NCBI RefSeq assembly: GCF_016583825.1
Contig: NZ_NRRV01000030.1
Location: forward strand, 1-61,550
Length of the DNA stretch: 61,550 bases
Direction: 5' to 3'
From: Thiohalocapsa halophila
Lineage (GTDB): Bacteria; Pseudomonadota; Gammaproteobacteria; Chromatiales; Chromatiaceae
Part shown: positions 8,634 through 21,092 of the stretch, in pieces
How the letters are laid out: every line of letters begins with the position of its first letter
How positions within the stretch are numbered: the stretch's first letter is position 1
Notes under the pieces: generated by a model
What the model was told of the DNA's origin: nothing
The model's database searches: none
The model's input: only the letters and a program-made list of their open reading frames with translations
Position numbers and translations under genes: made by a program

Positions 8634-9323
8634 TCAGCGCTGCCAAAGTGCAGAAGGCACCAGCCGGGAATGGCTGGCGGCCGAAACGATATCGAACCGG
8701 TTCGTCAGCGTGCTCTTGCCGCTGGCTGCCGGGCCTAGCGGCGGCCGCTGGCGACGATGCTGGATGAGCTGGAAGCGGGTGCCCAATCTATTCGGGATCA
8801 AGCGGCGGTGACTGTGGGTGGTCTCCTCGCAGATGCCGGCGTTGGCGCTGACGATCCCGCTGGTGACGTTCACCTGGCGCGAGAGCATGTCCTGGAGCGG
8901 GTAGCCGGCGGCGCTGGCAGTCTCGCCGAGGTTCGCCTCGGCGCTGCTGAACACAGCGGGCTGCGTTTTCAGGTCTTCGACGCGCAGGATCGCGAGGTCC
9001 GTGCTGGCGCGGGAGTGGGTGAGCCTTGCGTCGTGCCAGCGCTCGCCGTGCTGCACCCGGATGGAGCCGCAGCCGTCCACCACGTGATGGTTGGTGAGTA
9101 CGTCTGCCAGCTTGCGAACTGCATTGCACGCCGCCGCTCCGGCACTGCGGCCCGCGGTGGGGTCGGGCGCTGTCGCGATCTCCTGCGCCGTGTCGCTGCC
9201 CGGACACGCGGTCTGGCGGTAGGTGACGTTACCGCTAGCGTCCACGCATTTGTTCAAGCCGGCGAGGGCGGGGCAGGCGAGGGCGAGCGCTGCGGCGGCC
9301 GCGGGGAGGAGGGCTGTGCGCAT
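8634..9323 (-). pseudogene. DUF4124/trypsin-like serine protease gene, C-terminus degenerate
   Basis: A signal peptide (residues about 1-21) and a DUF4124 segment (LNKCVDASGNVTYRQTACPG) are followed by a trypsin-like domain. The catalytic His lies in LTNHHVVDGC and the catalytic Asp in STDLAILRV. The expected GNSGGPL serine motif is absent. After GIVSANAG the sequence becomes Arg/His-rich and loses similarity, while the DNA near 8745-8765 still resembles a damaged copy of that motif in another frame. Probably inactivated by small deletions. It stands alone in the island. Confidence 0.55.
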
Positions 9324-9453
9324 GGTGTTTCCCTGTCCGTTCGAGCGCTCTGCGACCCGTTATTGACTTGGTGCACGACCAGGGTTTCCCTGAGAGCGCG
9401 CTGTGCGTTACGTTTGATGCACACACGCAGTATAGACAAAGGGTCGGACCCCG

Positions 9454-9648
9454 ATGCTAGCCACCAAGACCGAAACCTTGACTGGCCGCATCGCGCCGGA
9501 GTTAAAGGCGGCGCTGCGGGGGACGGCCGAGCGCGAGCGCCGCAGCCTGGCGAATATGCTGGAGGTCATGGTGTTGCGGTACACGGCGGGCGAGGTTAGG
9601 GCGGTGCCGGCCGACGTATCGCAGGTGCGTGGGAAGGGTCGGGGTTAG
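9454..9648 (+). CDS. Ribbon-helix-helix (Arc/CopG-like) DNA-binding protein
   Basis: 64 residues. An N-terminal strand (TLTGRIAPELKAAL) is followed by two helices (TAERERRSLANMLEVMV), the Arc/MetJ fold. No toxin partner follows; the next gene is hsdM. It could control the hsd operon or be the survivor of a toxin-antitoxin pair. Confidence 0.65.
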   Translation: MLATKTETLTGRIAPELKAALRGTAERERRSLANMLEVMVLRYTAGEVRAVPADVSQVRGKGRG

Positions 9649-9711
9649 CGCGCGGAGAGTAGGCGTGTGGCGAGCGTGTCAGCGCGCTCAGAACCAAACA
9701 GGGGGCGTATC

Positions 9712-11303
<1,592 letters not shown>

Positions 11304-11307
<4 letters not shown>

Positions 11308-11591
11308 GCTGCGCCGCGATCCGCTACGCTCGTCACGCCTTCGAGCGAATGTTCGAGCGATCCCTGTCGCCGGCACTGGTCGAGGCGGTGATTGCCAGCG
11401 GTGAGATCATCCAGCAATACCCCCACGACCAGCCCTTCCCGAGTCGGCTCATACTTGGCTGGAGGGATGCAACCCCAGTGCATGTCGTCGTTGCGCAGGA
11501 CGCTGCCTCGGGCGACTGTATCGTTGTCACCGCCTACATTCCCAACCCGGCGCTCTGGAGCACCGACTTCAAGACGCGGAGAAACCGATGA
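11304..11591 (+). CDS. DUF4258 protein, toxin-like partner of the following zinc-finger protein
   Basis: 95 residues with the compact DUF4258 pattern: an [16 protein letters not shown] start with the conserved His, then a beta-sheet segment ending VVTAYIPNP. It overlaps hsdM by four bases and the next gene by four bases. DUF4258 proteins resemble small RelE/MqsR-like RNases and commonly sit beside YgiT-type zinc-finger proteins, so a toxin role is a reasonable inference. The activity is not shown by sequence alone. Confidence 0.75.
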
Positions 11592-11812
11592 ACTGCATCA
11601 CCTGCAAGAACGGCCGGATGTTCCCCGGCCAAGTCACCGTCTCCCTGACGCGAGGCGAGACGCTGGTGGTCATCAAACAGGTGCCAGCGCAAGTCTGCGA
11701 CAACTGCGGCGAGTACACCCTGGACGCGGACATTGCGCAGCGCGTCTACAGCCAGGCCGATACCGCCGCGGCGCACAACGCGGAAGTCGAGATCCTGCGC
11801 TATGCCGCTTGA
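11588..11812 (+). CDS. YgiT-type zinc-finger (MqsA N-terminal-like) protein, probable antitoxin
   Basis: 74 residues. Two CxxC pairs ([12 protein letters not shown] and QVCDNCGEYTL) form the zinc-binding site of the MqsA N-terminal domain. A helical tail follows. The C-terminal helix-turn-helix of full MqsA is absent, so it probably neutralises its partner without binding DNA itself. It overlaps the DUF4258 gene by ATGA. The pair lies between two copies of the hsdM 3' end. Confidence 0.8.
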   Translation: MNCITCKNGRMFPGQVTVSLTRGETLVVIKQVPAQVCDNCGEYTLDADIAQRVYSQADTAAAHNAEVEILRYAA

Positions 11813-11841
11813 TGCCTCGCAAGCTGCCGGTTGCCGCCGCT

Positions 11842-11869
11842 TGGATGCCGGGGCGTGCCCAGGCATCCA
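11842..11869. repeat. Short palindrome between antitoxin gene and hsdM tail copy
   Basis: TGGATGCC and GGCATCCA form a perfect 8-bp stem with a 12-base loop. It marks the gap just left of the second hsdM tail and could be a recombination scar or a small hairpin. Confidence 0.45.
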
Positions 11870-11890
11870 GGCCATGGGCCGCGGGTGTGT

Positions 11891-12077
11891 CCGCGGCGAT
11901 GACCACGTGCTCACGCCCGGCCGCTACGTCGGCGCCGCGGCGGTGGAGGACGACGGCACGCCCTTTCCGGAGCGGTTTGCGGCGCTGAAGGCGAGGCTCG
12001 ATGAGCAGTTGGCCGAGGGGGAGGAGTTGGGGGCTTTGATTCAGGCGAAGTTGGAGGGGAGGGTTGCAAGTGGATAA
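11891..12077 (+). pseudogene. Second copy of the hsdM 3' tail
   Basis: It encodes [20 protein letters not shown] and continues to LGALIQAKLE before TAA, without the rest of hsdM. It is similar to the end of the intact hsdM. Its stop overlaps the hsdS start region, the arrangement expected of the original hsdM-hsdS junction. So this is probably the ancestral tail, cut off when the DUF4258/zinc-finger pair came in with a replacement tail. Confidence 0.8.
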
Positions 12078-13374
12078 GCAGATTGCGACGTTCCAACACC
12101 TTCGTGAAGCGGGCATCCTTGATTTCGGCGATGGCTACCGAGCCAAGAATGCGGAGCTTGGTGGAGACGGCCCAGTATTCCTTCGATCCGCGTATCTTCA
12201 GGACAACGGGTTTGTCTTGAGGGAACCAGATCGGTTCAAAGAAACGACTACGGAGCGCTTTGGCGCGAAGGCTGCATCTGTCGGTGATGTAGTCATCACA
12301 ACCAAAGGTAATTCGACGGGGCGTATCGGGCTGATACGGGAGACCGAGGCGGGTGCGATCTATTCTCCGCATCTTTCCTACTGGCGCTCGCAGGACGCCA
12401 CTGTCTTAGACCAGCGCTATCTCTACTTCTGGTCGCTGTCGTACGAGTTCCGGGGGCAACTTCACGGCCTGGCCTATGCGACGGATATGGCCCCATACCT
12501 CAGCTTGAAAGATCAAGCGGCGCTGACTATTTCGATTCCGCCACTCCAAGACCAGGTGGAAATCGGGGACCTGCTCGGCGCCCTCGACGACAAAATCGAG
12601 CTGAACCGCCAGACCAACGAAACGCTGGAGGTGCTGGCGCGGGCGATCTTCAAGGACTGGTTCGTGGACTTCGGCCCCACGCGGGCCAAGGCCGAGGGCC
12701 GCGCGCCCTACCTGGAGCCTGCGCTGTGGGATCTGTTCCCGGATCGGCTGGATGCGGAGAGGAAGCCGGAGGGGTGGGATGCCGGTTCCTTGACGGATGT
12801 GGCGGATCTGAATCCGGAATCCTGGACCAAGAGGAATGCCCCGGACGCTGTCGAATACGTGGACCTCTCCAATACCAACTGGGGCACGATCGACAAGACC
12901 GAGATGCACTCATGGGCGTCAGCGCCGAGCCGGGCGCGGCGCATACTCAAGCCTGGCGACACCATCGTTGGGACTGTCCGCCCCGGCAATGGCTCTTATG
13001 CCTTCATCGCGGAAGATGGCTTAACGGGCAGCACCGGCTTCGCGGTGCTGAGGCCCAAGTCGCCTCGCGATTGCGCGCTCGTTTGGCTCGCGGCTACGGC
13101 TCCGGAAAACATCGAGCGGCTTGCCTTCCTGGCAGACGGCGCAGCGTATCCCGCAGTTCGCCCGGATGTTGTCGCCAATACTGAAATAGTCCTTGCGGAC
13201 CCCGAGGTCATAGACGCCTTTTCCCGTACTTGCGGGAGTCTTCTCGACAGAATCGAGGCTCACAAGGCGGAAAGCCGCACCCTCGCCCAAACCCGCGACC
13301 TCCTCCTCCCCAAGCTCATGTCCGGCGAGATCCGCCTGCGCGACGCCGAGCGCATCGTCGGAGAGGCCGCATGA
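12070..13374 (+). CDS. hsdS: Type I restriction-modification specificity subunit HsdS
   Basis: 434 residues from GTG12070, which is well spaced from GGAGGGGAGG; a TTG at 12064 is possible. There are two target-recognition domains (about residues 5-165 and 235-375). Each is followed by the conserved long-helix region; the first reads IPPLQDQVEIGDLLGALDDK, the second ends LLLPKLMSGEIRL. The ADLNPES start of the second TRD is clear. It fixes the bipartite DNA target of the HsdMS methylase and HsdR nuclease. It overlaps the next gene by ATGA. The TRDs are more A/T-rich than hsdM, as is usual for shuffled specificity domains. Confidence 0.93.
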   Translation: MDKQIATFQHLREAGILDFGDGYRAKNAELGGDGPVFLRSAYLQDNGFVLREPDRFKETTTERFGAKAASVGDVVITTKGNSTGRIGLIRETEAGAIYSPHLSYWRSQDATVLDQRYLYFWSLSYEFRGQLHGLAYATDMAPYLSLKDQAALTISIPPLQDQVEIGDLLGALDDKIELNRQTNETLEVLARAIFKDWFVDFGPTRAKAEGRAPYLEPALWDLFPDRLDAERKPEGWDAGSLTDVADLNPESWTKRNAPDAVEYVDLSNTNWGTIDKTEMHSWASAPSRARRILKPGDTIVGTVRPGNGSYAFIAEDGLTGSTGFAVLRPKSPRDCALVWLAATAPENIERLAFLADGAAYPAVRPDVVANTEIVLADPEVIDAFSRTCGSLLDRIEAHKAESRTLAQTRDLLLPKLMSGEIRLRDAERIVGEAA

Positions 13375-14393
13375 GTGCGGCACCGCTCGGCAGGCTGTCC
13401 AAGGTGGACCTGCGCGACGCCTGGCAGTCCGAGGCCGGGGACTTCACGCCCTGGCTCGCGCAGTCCGAGAACATCGCCCTGCTCGGCGAGGCCATTGGCC
13501 TGGAACTGGAGGTGGAAGCGCAGGAGAAGGACGTCGGGCCATTCCGCGCGGACATCCTCTGCCGGGACACCGCAGAGGGTCACTGGGTGCTGGTGGAGAA
13601 CCAACTGGAGCGCACGGACCACATCCACCTGGGCCAACTGCTGACCTATGCCGCCGGGCTCAACGCCGTGACCATCGTCTGGATCGCGGCGCGCTTTACC
13701 GAGGAGCACCGCGCCACGCTGGACTGGCTTAACGACATCACCGATGAGCGCTTCAACTTCTTCGGGCTGGAGGTGGAGCTGTGGCGCATCGGCGATTCCG
13801 CCGTTGCGCCGAAGTTCAACGTCGTCTCCAAGCCCAACGACTGGACGCGCGTGGTCACGGACGCAGCGAAAGGCATCAGCGAGACCGCGCTCACGGAGAC
13901 CCAGCGCCTCCAACTGGACTTCTGGACCGGTTTTCGCGAGCACATGCTCGCGCGGGGCTCGGCGGTCCGGCCCACCAGGCCACTGAAGCAAAGCTGGATG
14001 TGGATGGCCATCGGGCGCTCCTGGTGCAAGCTGATGGCGACGATCTCGACCTGGAGCAGCGAGACCCAGGCGTGGGGACCCGGCGAAGTGCGCGCGGAGC
14101 TGCACCTCACCGATGAAGATGCCAAGACCTACTTCCAGCTCCTGACGCGGCAGAAGGACGCCATCGAGGCCGAGGTGGGCGAGCCGCTGATCTGGTACAC
14201 ACGCGAGGCCGTCAGGAGTTGCCGCATCGGTGTGACGCGCAGTGCCGACCCGCAAGCCGGGGACACTTGGCCTGAGCTCTTCGACTGGCTCCGGGTCAAG
14301 CTAGAGGCGCTCAACGCTGCATTCCGGGAGCGCGTGCGCTCGCTGGATGCCGCAGATTGGCAGCCGGACGACGCCGCGGGCGAAGGCGCATGA
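13371..14393 (+). CDS. DUF4268 protein with N-terminal nuclease-like domain
   Basis: 340 residues from ATG13371 in the hsdS stop. Residues 55-100 (FRADILCRD, then VENQLERTDH, then LGQLLTYAAG) follow the PD-(D/E)xK-like pattern seen in DUF91/DUF4268 proteins, with Asp61 and Glu76-x-Gln78. The Lys of the last motif is replaced by Gln, as in many relatives. The C-terminal part is the DUF4268 domain, with Trp-rich segments. Its position inside the hsd operon suggests an accessory role in restriction. Target and activity are unknown. Confidence 0.75.
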   Translation: MSAAPLGRLSKVDLRDAWQSEAGDFTPWLAQSENIALLGEAIGLELEVEAQEKDVGPFRADILCRDTAEGHWVLVENQLERTDHIHLGQLLTYAAGLNAVTIVWIAARFTEEHRATLDWLNDITDERFNFFGLEVELWRIGDSAVAPKFNVVSKPNDWTRVVTDAAKGISETALTETQRLQLDFWTGFREHMLARGSAVRPTRPLKQSWMWMAIGRSWCKLMATISTWSSETQAWGPGEVRAELHLTDEDAKTYFQLLTRQKDAIEAEVGEPLIWYTREAVRSCRIGVTRSADPQAGDTWPELFDWLRVKLEALNAAFRERVRSLDAADWQPDDAAGEGA

Positions 14394-14472
14394 CCAGACG
14401 CGTGACAGAGCGCTGCGTAGCCGGCGAGGTTATGCGGCGCCCAGAGTCTGACGGCCCCGAGGTTCGTGGCTC

Positions 14473-15003
14473 GTGCCGACGCGCGCAAGGCGCCACCCCG
14501 AAGCGGCCGGCCACGCCGAGGTGCAGATGCTGATGGATGCCAATACCCGCAAGGAACGGTTCTCTCTCGCCTACATCGCCGCGGTCGCGGCCAAGGCCGG
14601 CTTTGACGTGGTCGAGCCCAGCGTGGACGTCGACAGCATCGACGGTGCCCTGATTTCGCACGCAGGGCGACGGCCGAGGATCGAGTTTCAGGCGAAGGCG
14701 ACGGCCCGCGATGTGCTCGGCGACGATGACATCGGGTTCCCGTTGCCCATCAAGAACTATGACGATCTGCGCGCGGAGGTCATCGTGCCGCGTATCCTCA
14801 TCCTCGTCGTGCTGCCGCAGGCCGAGGACGCTTGGCTGACCCACAGCGAGGAGGAGCTGGTGCTGCGTCACTGCGGCTATTACCTCTCGCTCGCGGGCCT
14901 GCCTGAGCGCGACAATAGCGCCAGCGTCACCGTGCGCATCCCCCGCGAGAACCGTTTCGACCCGAACCGGCTCGCAGCCCTGATGAACCTTGCCGCCCTC
15001 TGA
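14473..15003 (+). CDS. DUF4365 protein, PD-(D/E)xK nuclease-like
   Basis: 176 residues from GTG14473; ATG14527 is a shorter alternative. NTRKERFSLAYIAAVAAKAG followed by DSIDG (Asp57) and EFQAKAT (Gln73-x-Lys75) is the DUF4365 nuclease-like core. The C-terminal half forms a beta-rich segment (ILILVVLPQ) with charged helices. It lies between hsdS and hsdR, six bases before the next gene, and appears to form a unit with it. DUF4365 proteins recur in defence islands; the substrate is not known. Confidence 0.75.
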   Translation: MPTRARRHPEAAGHAEVQMLMDANTRKERFSLAYIAAVAAKAGFDVVEPSVDVDSIDGALISHAGRRPRIEFQAKATARDVLGDDDIGFPLPIKNYDDLRAEVIVPRILILVVLPQAEDAWLTHSEEELVLRHCGYYLSLAGLPERDNSASVTVRIPRENRFDPNRLAALMNLAAL

Positions 15004-15009
15004 CTCGTC

Positions 15010-16158
15010 ATGCGAATCGAACTGACCGACGAGGCCGCGCTGAGCAGCTTGCCCTGGGGCGACTTGAAGTCGTACCTCGATGCGCAGGGGTGGACGCTGG
15101 TGGACCGCATCGGCGACAAGGCCCTCGTGTACCGGCCTGGGGACGGGTCCCGCGAGGCGGTGGAGATCCTGGTGCCCGCCCGGGACGACCTCGGCGACTA
15201 TGCGTTGCGCATGGCGGAGGCCGTGCGGATTCTGGCCGACGTGGAGCAGAGATCCGCCCTCGCCGTCTACGGTGATATCACCGTGTCCGGTCTTGATGTC
15301 GTGCGCCTGCGTGCGGCCACTGCCGACGCGGACGGCGCCATCGCCATCGAGCAGGGCGTCACCCTGTATCGCGAGGCCGAGAACCTGATGCTGTCCGCGG
15401 CCTGTGCAGCGGTAGACCCCAGGCGCAACTACCACCTGCGGAAGGTGACCGAGGCCACGGACTACCTGAAATCCGTGCGGCTCGGTCCGAGCGAGCGCGG
15501 CAGCTATGTCCTGACCGTCTTCTCGCCGGTACAGCCGCGGCTCGGCGACCAGCAGCGACTGGAGTTCGGCGACGAGCCCTTCTCCCGCACGGTGACCTTG
15601 CGGCTGGCCGACGCGCTCGGCGCCGCCAAGCGGGCGGCCGATCGGGCGGTCTCCGATGGGGCCTTCGCCCCGTTCGACGCCTCCGTTGCCGAAGGTGTCA
15701 GCGCGAATCTGTGCGAGGCGGTCGCGCGGCTGGCCGAGGCCGCGCGCGGGATCGACATCGGCTTGTCCTGGGCGCGCACCCGGCCGGCCGGCCGCCGCAA
15801 TCAGCGGTTCCATTTCAGCCCGGATGTGGCGGACGTCCTGCGGGAAGCGGCCAGCGTCTTTCGCAGGTCCGAGCCCCTCACGGACGAGCGTCTCAGCGGC
15901 TTCGTGATCGCCCTGGATCGGCCGGTGGAGCACTTCGACGGCAGCGCGACCTTGCGGGTCCTGCTCGAAGACAAGCCGAAGCGCGTCCGGGTGCGCTTCG
16001 AGCAGTCCGTTTACGCGCAGGTGATCCGCGCGTTCCAGGAGAAGCTGGTCCTTTCGCTGCGGGGAGACCTGTATCCGGTCGGCCAGCGGTGGGAGATTCG
16101 CAACCCGCGGGAGATCCGGGTCGAGGAAGATCAGGATGCCGACGCCGCCGATGATTGA
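15010..16158 (+). CDS. Unrecognised 382-residue partner of the DUF4365 protein
   Basis: No family recognised. The N-terminal about 100 residues are alpha/beta (LPWGDLKSYLDAQGWTLVDR). The middle is mainly helical, with a repeated Ala/Arg-rich pattern (AKRAADRAV, AVARLAEAARG). The C-terminal about 90 residues look like a small beta-barrel (RVRVRFEQSVYAQVI, then GQRWEIRNPREIRV), possibly nucleic-acid or protein binding. It ends in an acidic tail. No signal peptide or membrane segment. It starts six bases after the DUF4365 gene, so both are almost certainly co-expressed. A defence role is inferred only from location. Confidence 0.65.
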   Translation: MRIELTDEAALSSLPWGDLKSYLDAQGWTLVDRIGDKALVYRPGDGSREAVEILVPARDDLGDYALRMAEAVRILADVEQRSALAVYGDITVSGLDVVRLRAATADADGAIAIEQGVTLYREAENLMLSAACAAVDPRRNYHLRKVTEATDYLKSVRLGPSERGSYVLTVFSPVQPRLGDQQRLEFGDEPFSRTVTLRLADALGAAKRAADRAVSDGAFAPFDASVAEGVSANLCEAVARLAEAARGIDIGLSWARTRPAGRRNQRFHFSPDVADVLREAASVFRRSEPLTDERLSGFVIALDRPVEHFDGSATLRVLLEDKPKRVRVRFEQSVYAQVIRAFQEKLVLSLRGDLYPVGQRWEIRNPREIRVEEDQDADAADD

Positions 16159-16307
16159 CGGCGTTTGCAGACGCTCAGGGCTCTGCTGAACGGCCGGCAT
16201 AAGAACGAAGAACCGCCCGCTCGCACGATCAAGCGGTCGTGGGCCGGGGCAGCCCGGCGCCCGGCGGCACCTGCGAGCCGGCAACGCACAGTGACGGGAG
16301 AACGAGC

Positions 16308-19448
<3,141 letters not shown>

Positions 19449-19452
19449 GCGC

Positions 19453-19821
19453 GTGATGGTGTTGTCACCGAAGGCCGCGGGCGTGGGCTTGACGCTGACT
19501 GCGGCGAACCACGTCATCCATCTCTCGCGCTGGTGGAACCCCGCCGTTGAGGATCAGTGCACCGATCGGGTGTACCGCATCGGCCAGCAGCGCGACGTGC
19601 ATGTGCATATCCCGCTGGCGATGCATCCGACGCACGAGGAGCGCAGTTTTGACGCCAATCTGCACCGGCTGCTCGAGGACAAACGCCGTCTCAGCGTCAG
19701 TGTGCTCGCAGCGCCGACAGCGACTTCCAGCGAGTCACTCCCAGGGCATCTGCAGCCAGTCTTCCAGCTCGGTCAGGTCCGCGCCGGCTCTGGCGCTGCC
19801 GGGCAGCACCGGCATCATTGA
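19453..19821 (+). pseudogene. C-terminal remnant of a SNF2-family helicase gene
   Basis: Starting four bases after hsdR, the frame reads VMVLSPKAAGVGLTLTAANH and then LSRWWNPAVEDQCTDRVYRI. These are helicase motifs V-VI of SNF2/RapA-type ATPases, followed by the usual LHRLLEDKRRLS tail. The ATP-binding half and everything before it are missing. Similarity ends near 19730, after which the frame runs on by chance. It is a leftover of an earlier defence or helicase operon. Confidence 0.8.
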
Positions 19822-19935
19822 ATGCGGCTCCACCAGCCGATACTGCGGCGGCCCGCCGTTGTCCGTTGCGCGTACCAAACGCAGCCCCATGCGGTGCGCG
19901 AGGGTGCAGACACGATGCTCATGGACGGCCAACAT
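19735..19935 (-). CDS. Small conserved hypothetical protein
   Basis: 66 residues from the ATG at 19935, preceded by GAGGAAG. The pattern LAHRMGLRLVRA, PPQYRLVEPHS, TELEDWL matches a type of short bacterial protein of unknown function with a YxLVD-like centre and a final amphipathic helix. It runs against the SNF2 remnant and overlaps its non-homologous end. Confidence 0.5.
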   Translation of the reverse strand: MLAVHEHRVCTLAHRMGLRLVRATDNGGPPQYRLVEPHSMMPVLPGSARAGADLTELEDWLQMPWE

Positions 19936-20310
19936 CACGACTTCCTCAATGCTTTGTATTGGGTAAGCGGATGATGCAACACCCAAAGACCATGAGGCAA
20001 GCATGGTTTCACCCAGTGCACAGGTCGGGGATTGGGTCAGCCAGGAGCCGCCAAGCCGTTGTTCGCGTGCGGAATCGGGTCGGGAAACAGGGTCGCAAGC
20101 CGGTGCTGAACGACGAGACCTGCGCTTCGATGGCTGCTCTCAGAGCTGCGGACGCGGTTGCTCGCAACCCTTGCTTGGGGCGGCGCACCAGCGGGTTCTC
20201 GTGGCTCGAAGGCCGGCGCCGCGTCGATGAAGGCCATGCGCCACACTGGTTGACGCCGACAGCAGCCTGACTACGTTTGCATCTACGTGTACGACATAGG
20301 CTTCACAGCG
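19936..20310. other. Intergenic region, nothing recognised
   Basis: 375 bp in the island with no gene that I can support and no obvious repeat. Confidence 0.45.
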
Positions 20311-20556
20311 GTGGCAACGCTGACTCTGCGCATCTCCGACGAGGCCAACGCCGCGCTGGACGCCCTCGCGGCAGCTACCAAGCGTTCCAAGTCCTTCCTG
20401 GCACTGCGCGCCATCGACGAGTACATCAGGCTGAACGCCTGGCAGGTCGAGGCCATCCAAGCCGGCGTCGACGATGCCGATGCCGGTCGCCTGGTGAGCC
20501 ACGAGGCCGTCAAGCAGCGCTGGTTGTCGCGGGCGGAGTCCGGCGAAGAACGCTGA
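20311..20556 (+). CDS. Ribbon-helix-helix antitoxin, partner toxin broken
   Basis: About 81 residues from GTG20311 (VATLTLRISDEANAALD); a GTG at 20287 would add eight residues. An N-terminal strand and two helices form a CopG/ParD fold. The C-terminal segment AIQAGVDDADAGRLVSHE is typical of antitoxins paired with ParE/RelE toxins. Only a short toxin-like start follows at 20585. It is therefore an orphan, and can at most act as a repressor or neutralise toxins encoded elsewhere. Confidence 0.75.
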   Translation: MATLTLRISDEANAALDALAAATKRSKSFLALRAIDEYIRLNAWQVEAIQAGVDDADAGRLVSHEAVKQRWLSRAESGEER

Positions 20557-20584
20557 TCACAGGCGGCCTCGATTGACCGGATCG

Positions 20585-20746
20585 ATGCTCGCGCTGGAGG
20601 GGACAGCCGGAGCGAGGATACCTTGGACCCGACGCGCAGACTGCGATTTGGACGCGGTCGACCAGGTCCGGCAGCAGCAGGTCCAGACCGTCGGCGATAA
20701 AGCGCCCGTCGATGGACTCTGTTCAACGAGGACGACGTGCTGGTGA
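20585..20746 (+). pseudogene. N-terminal stub of a ParE-type toxin
   Basis: The frame reads ARIPWTRRADCDLDAVDQV, close to the usual ParE opening (xIxWTxxAxxDLDxI). The frame then runs into the PII gene fragment and stops at TGA 20744-20746. The toxin core is missing. It starts 28 bases after the antitoxin, as a partner would. Confidence 0.5.
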
Positions 20747-20886
20747 TGATCATCACCACCGTACCCGCCGACATCGCCGAGGCCATCCTCGAAGGCCTCA
20801 CGCCCTTCTTCAACCGCCACAAGGGCGTCGTCTTCAGCACCGACATCCAGGTCAGCCGGGTGGCGAAGTTGCAGCCGCCGGGGTGA
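20720..20886 (+). pseudogene. Direct repeat copy 2: 3' fragment of the PII-like gene
   Basis: It encodes FNEDDVLVMIITTVPADIAE through to LQPPG and TGA, the last 55 residues of the PII-like protein at 3965-4297. There are 8 mismatches in 167 bp and no gaps. The 5' part of the gene is absent, and the junction lies inside the toxin stub. Most changes are silent or conservative (Ala to Thr, Met to Lys, Phe to Leu). It forms the right boundary of the accessory island. Confidence 0.9.
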
Positions 20887-21092
20887 GCAGCACGGATACG
20901 GATACGACGGGTCAGTCTCCGCGCGGCCCGGCCCCGGTTCAAGCCACCGGCCGCCGGCACGTCCTGGATAGGTTGGTCCACCCTGGCCGGCCAGCCGGGC
21001 CGGCAGCAACTGGACAATACTCGCTCAGGCCAGTCGCGTTATCGGGCAGGTGAACGCTGGCCCGACCCATCTATGCGCTCTCGCCGCAACAG

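Noticed and set aside
11588..11812. Complete MqsRA system
   Set aside because: The antitoxin lacks the C-terminal DNA-binding half and the partner is DUF4258, not MqsR.
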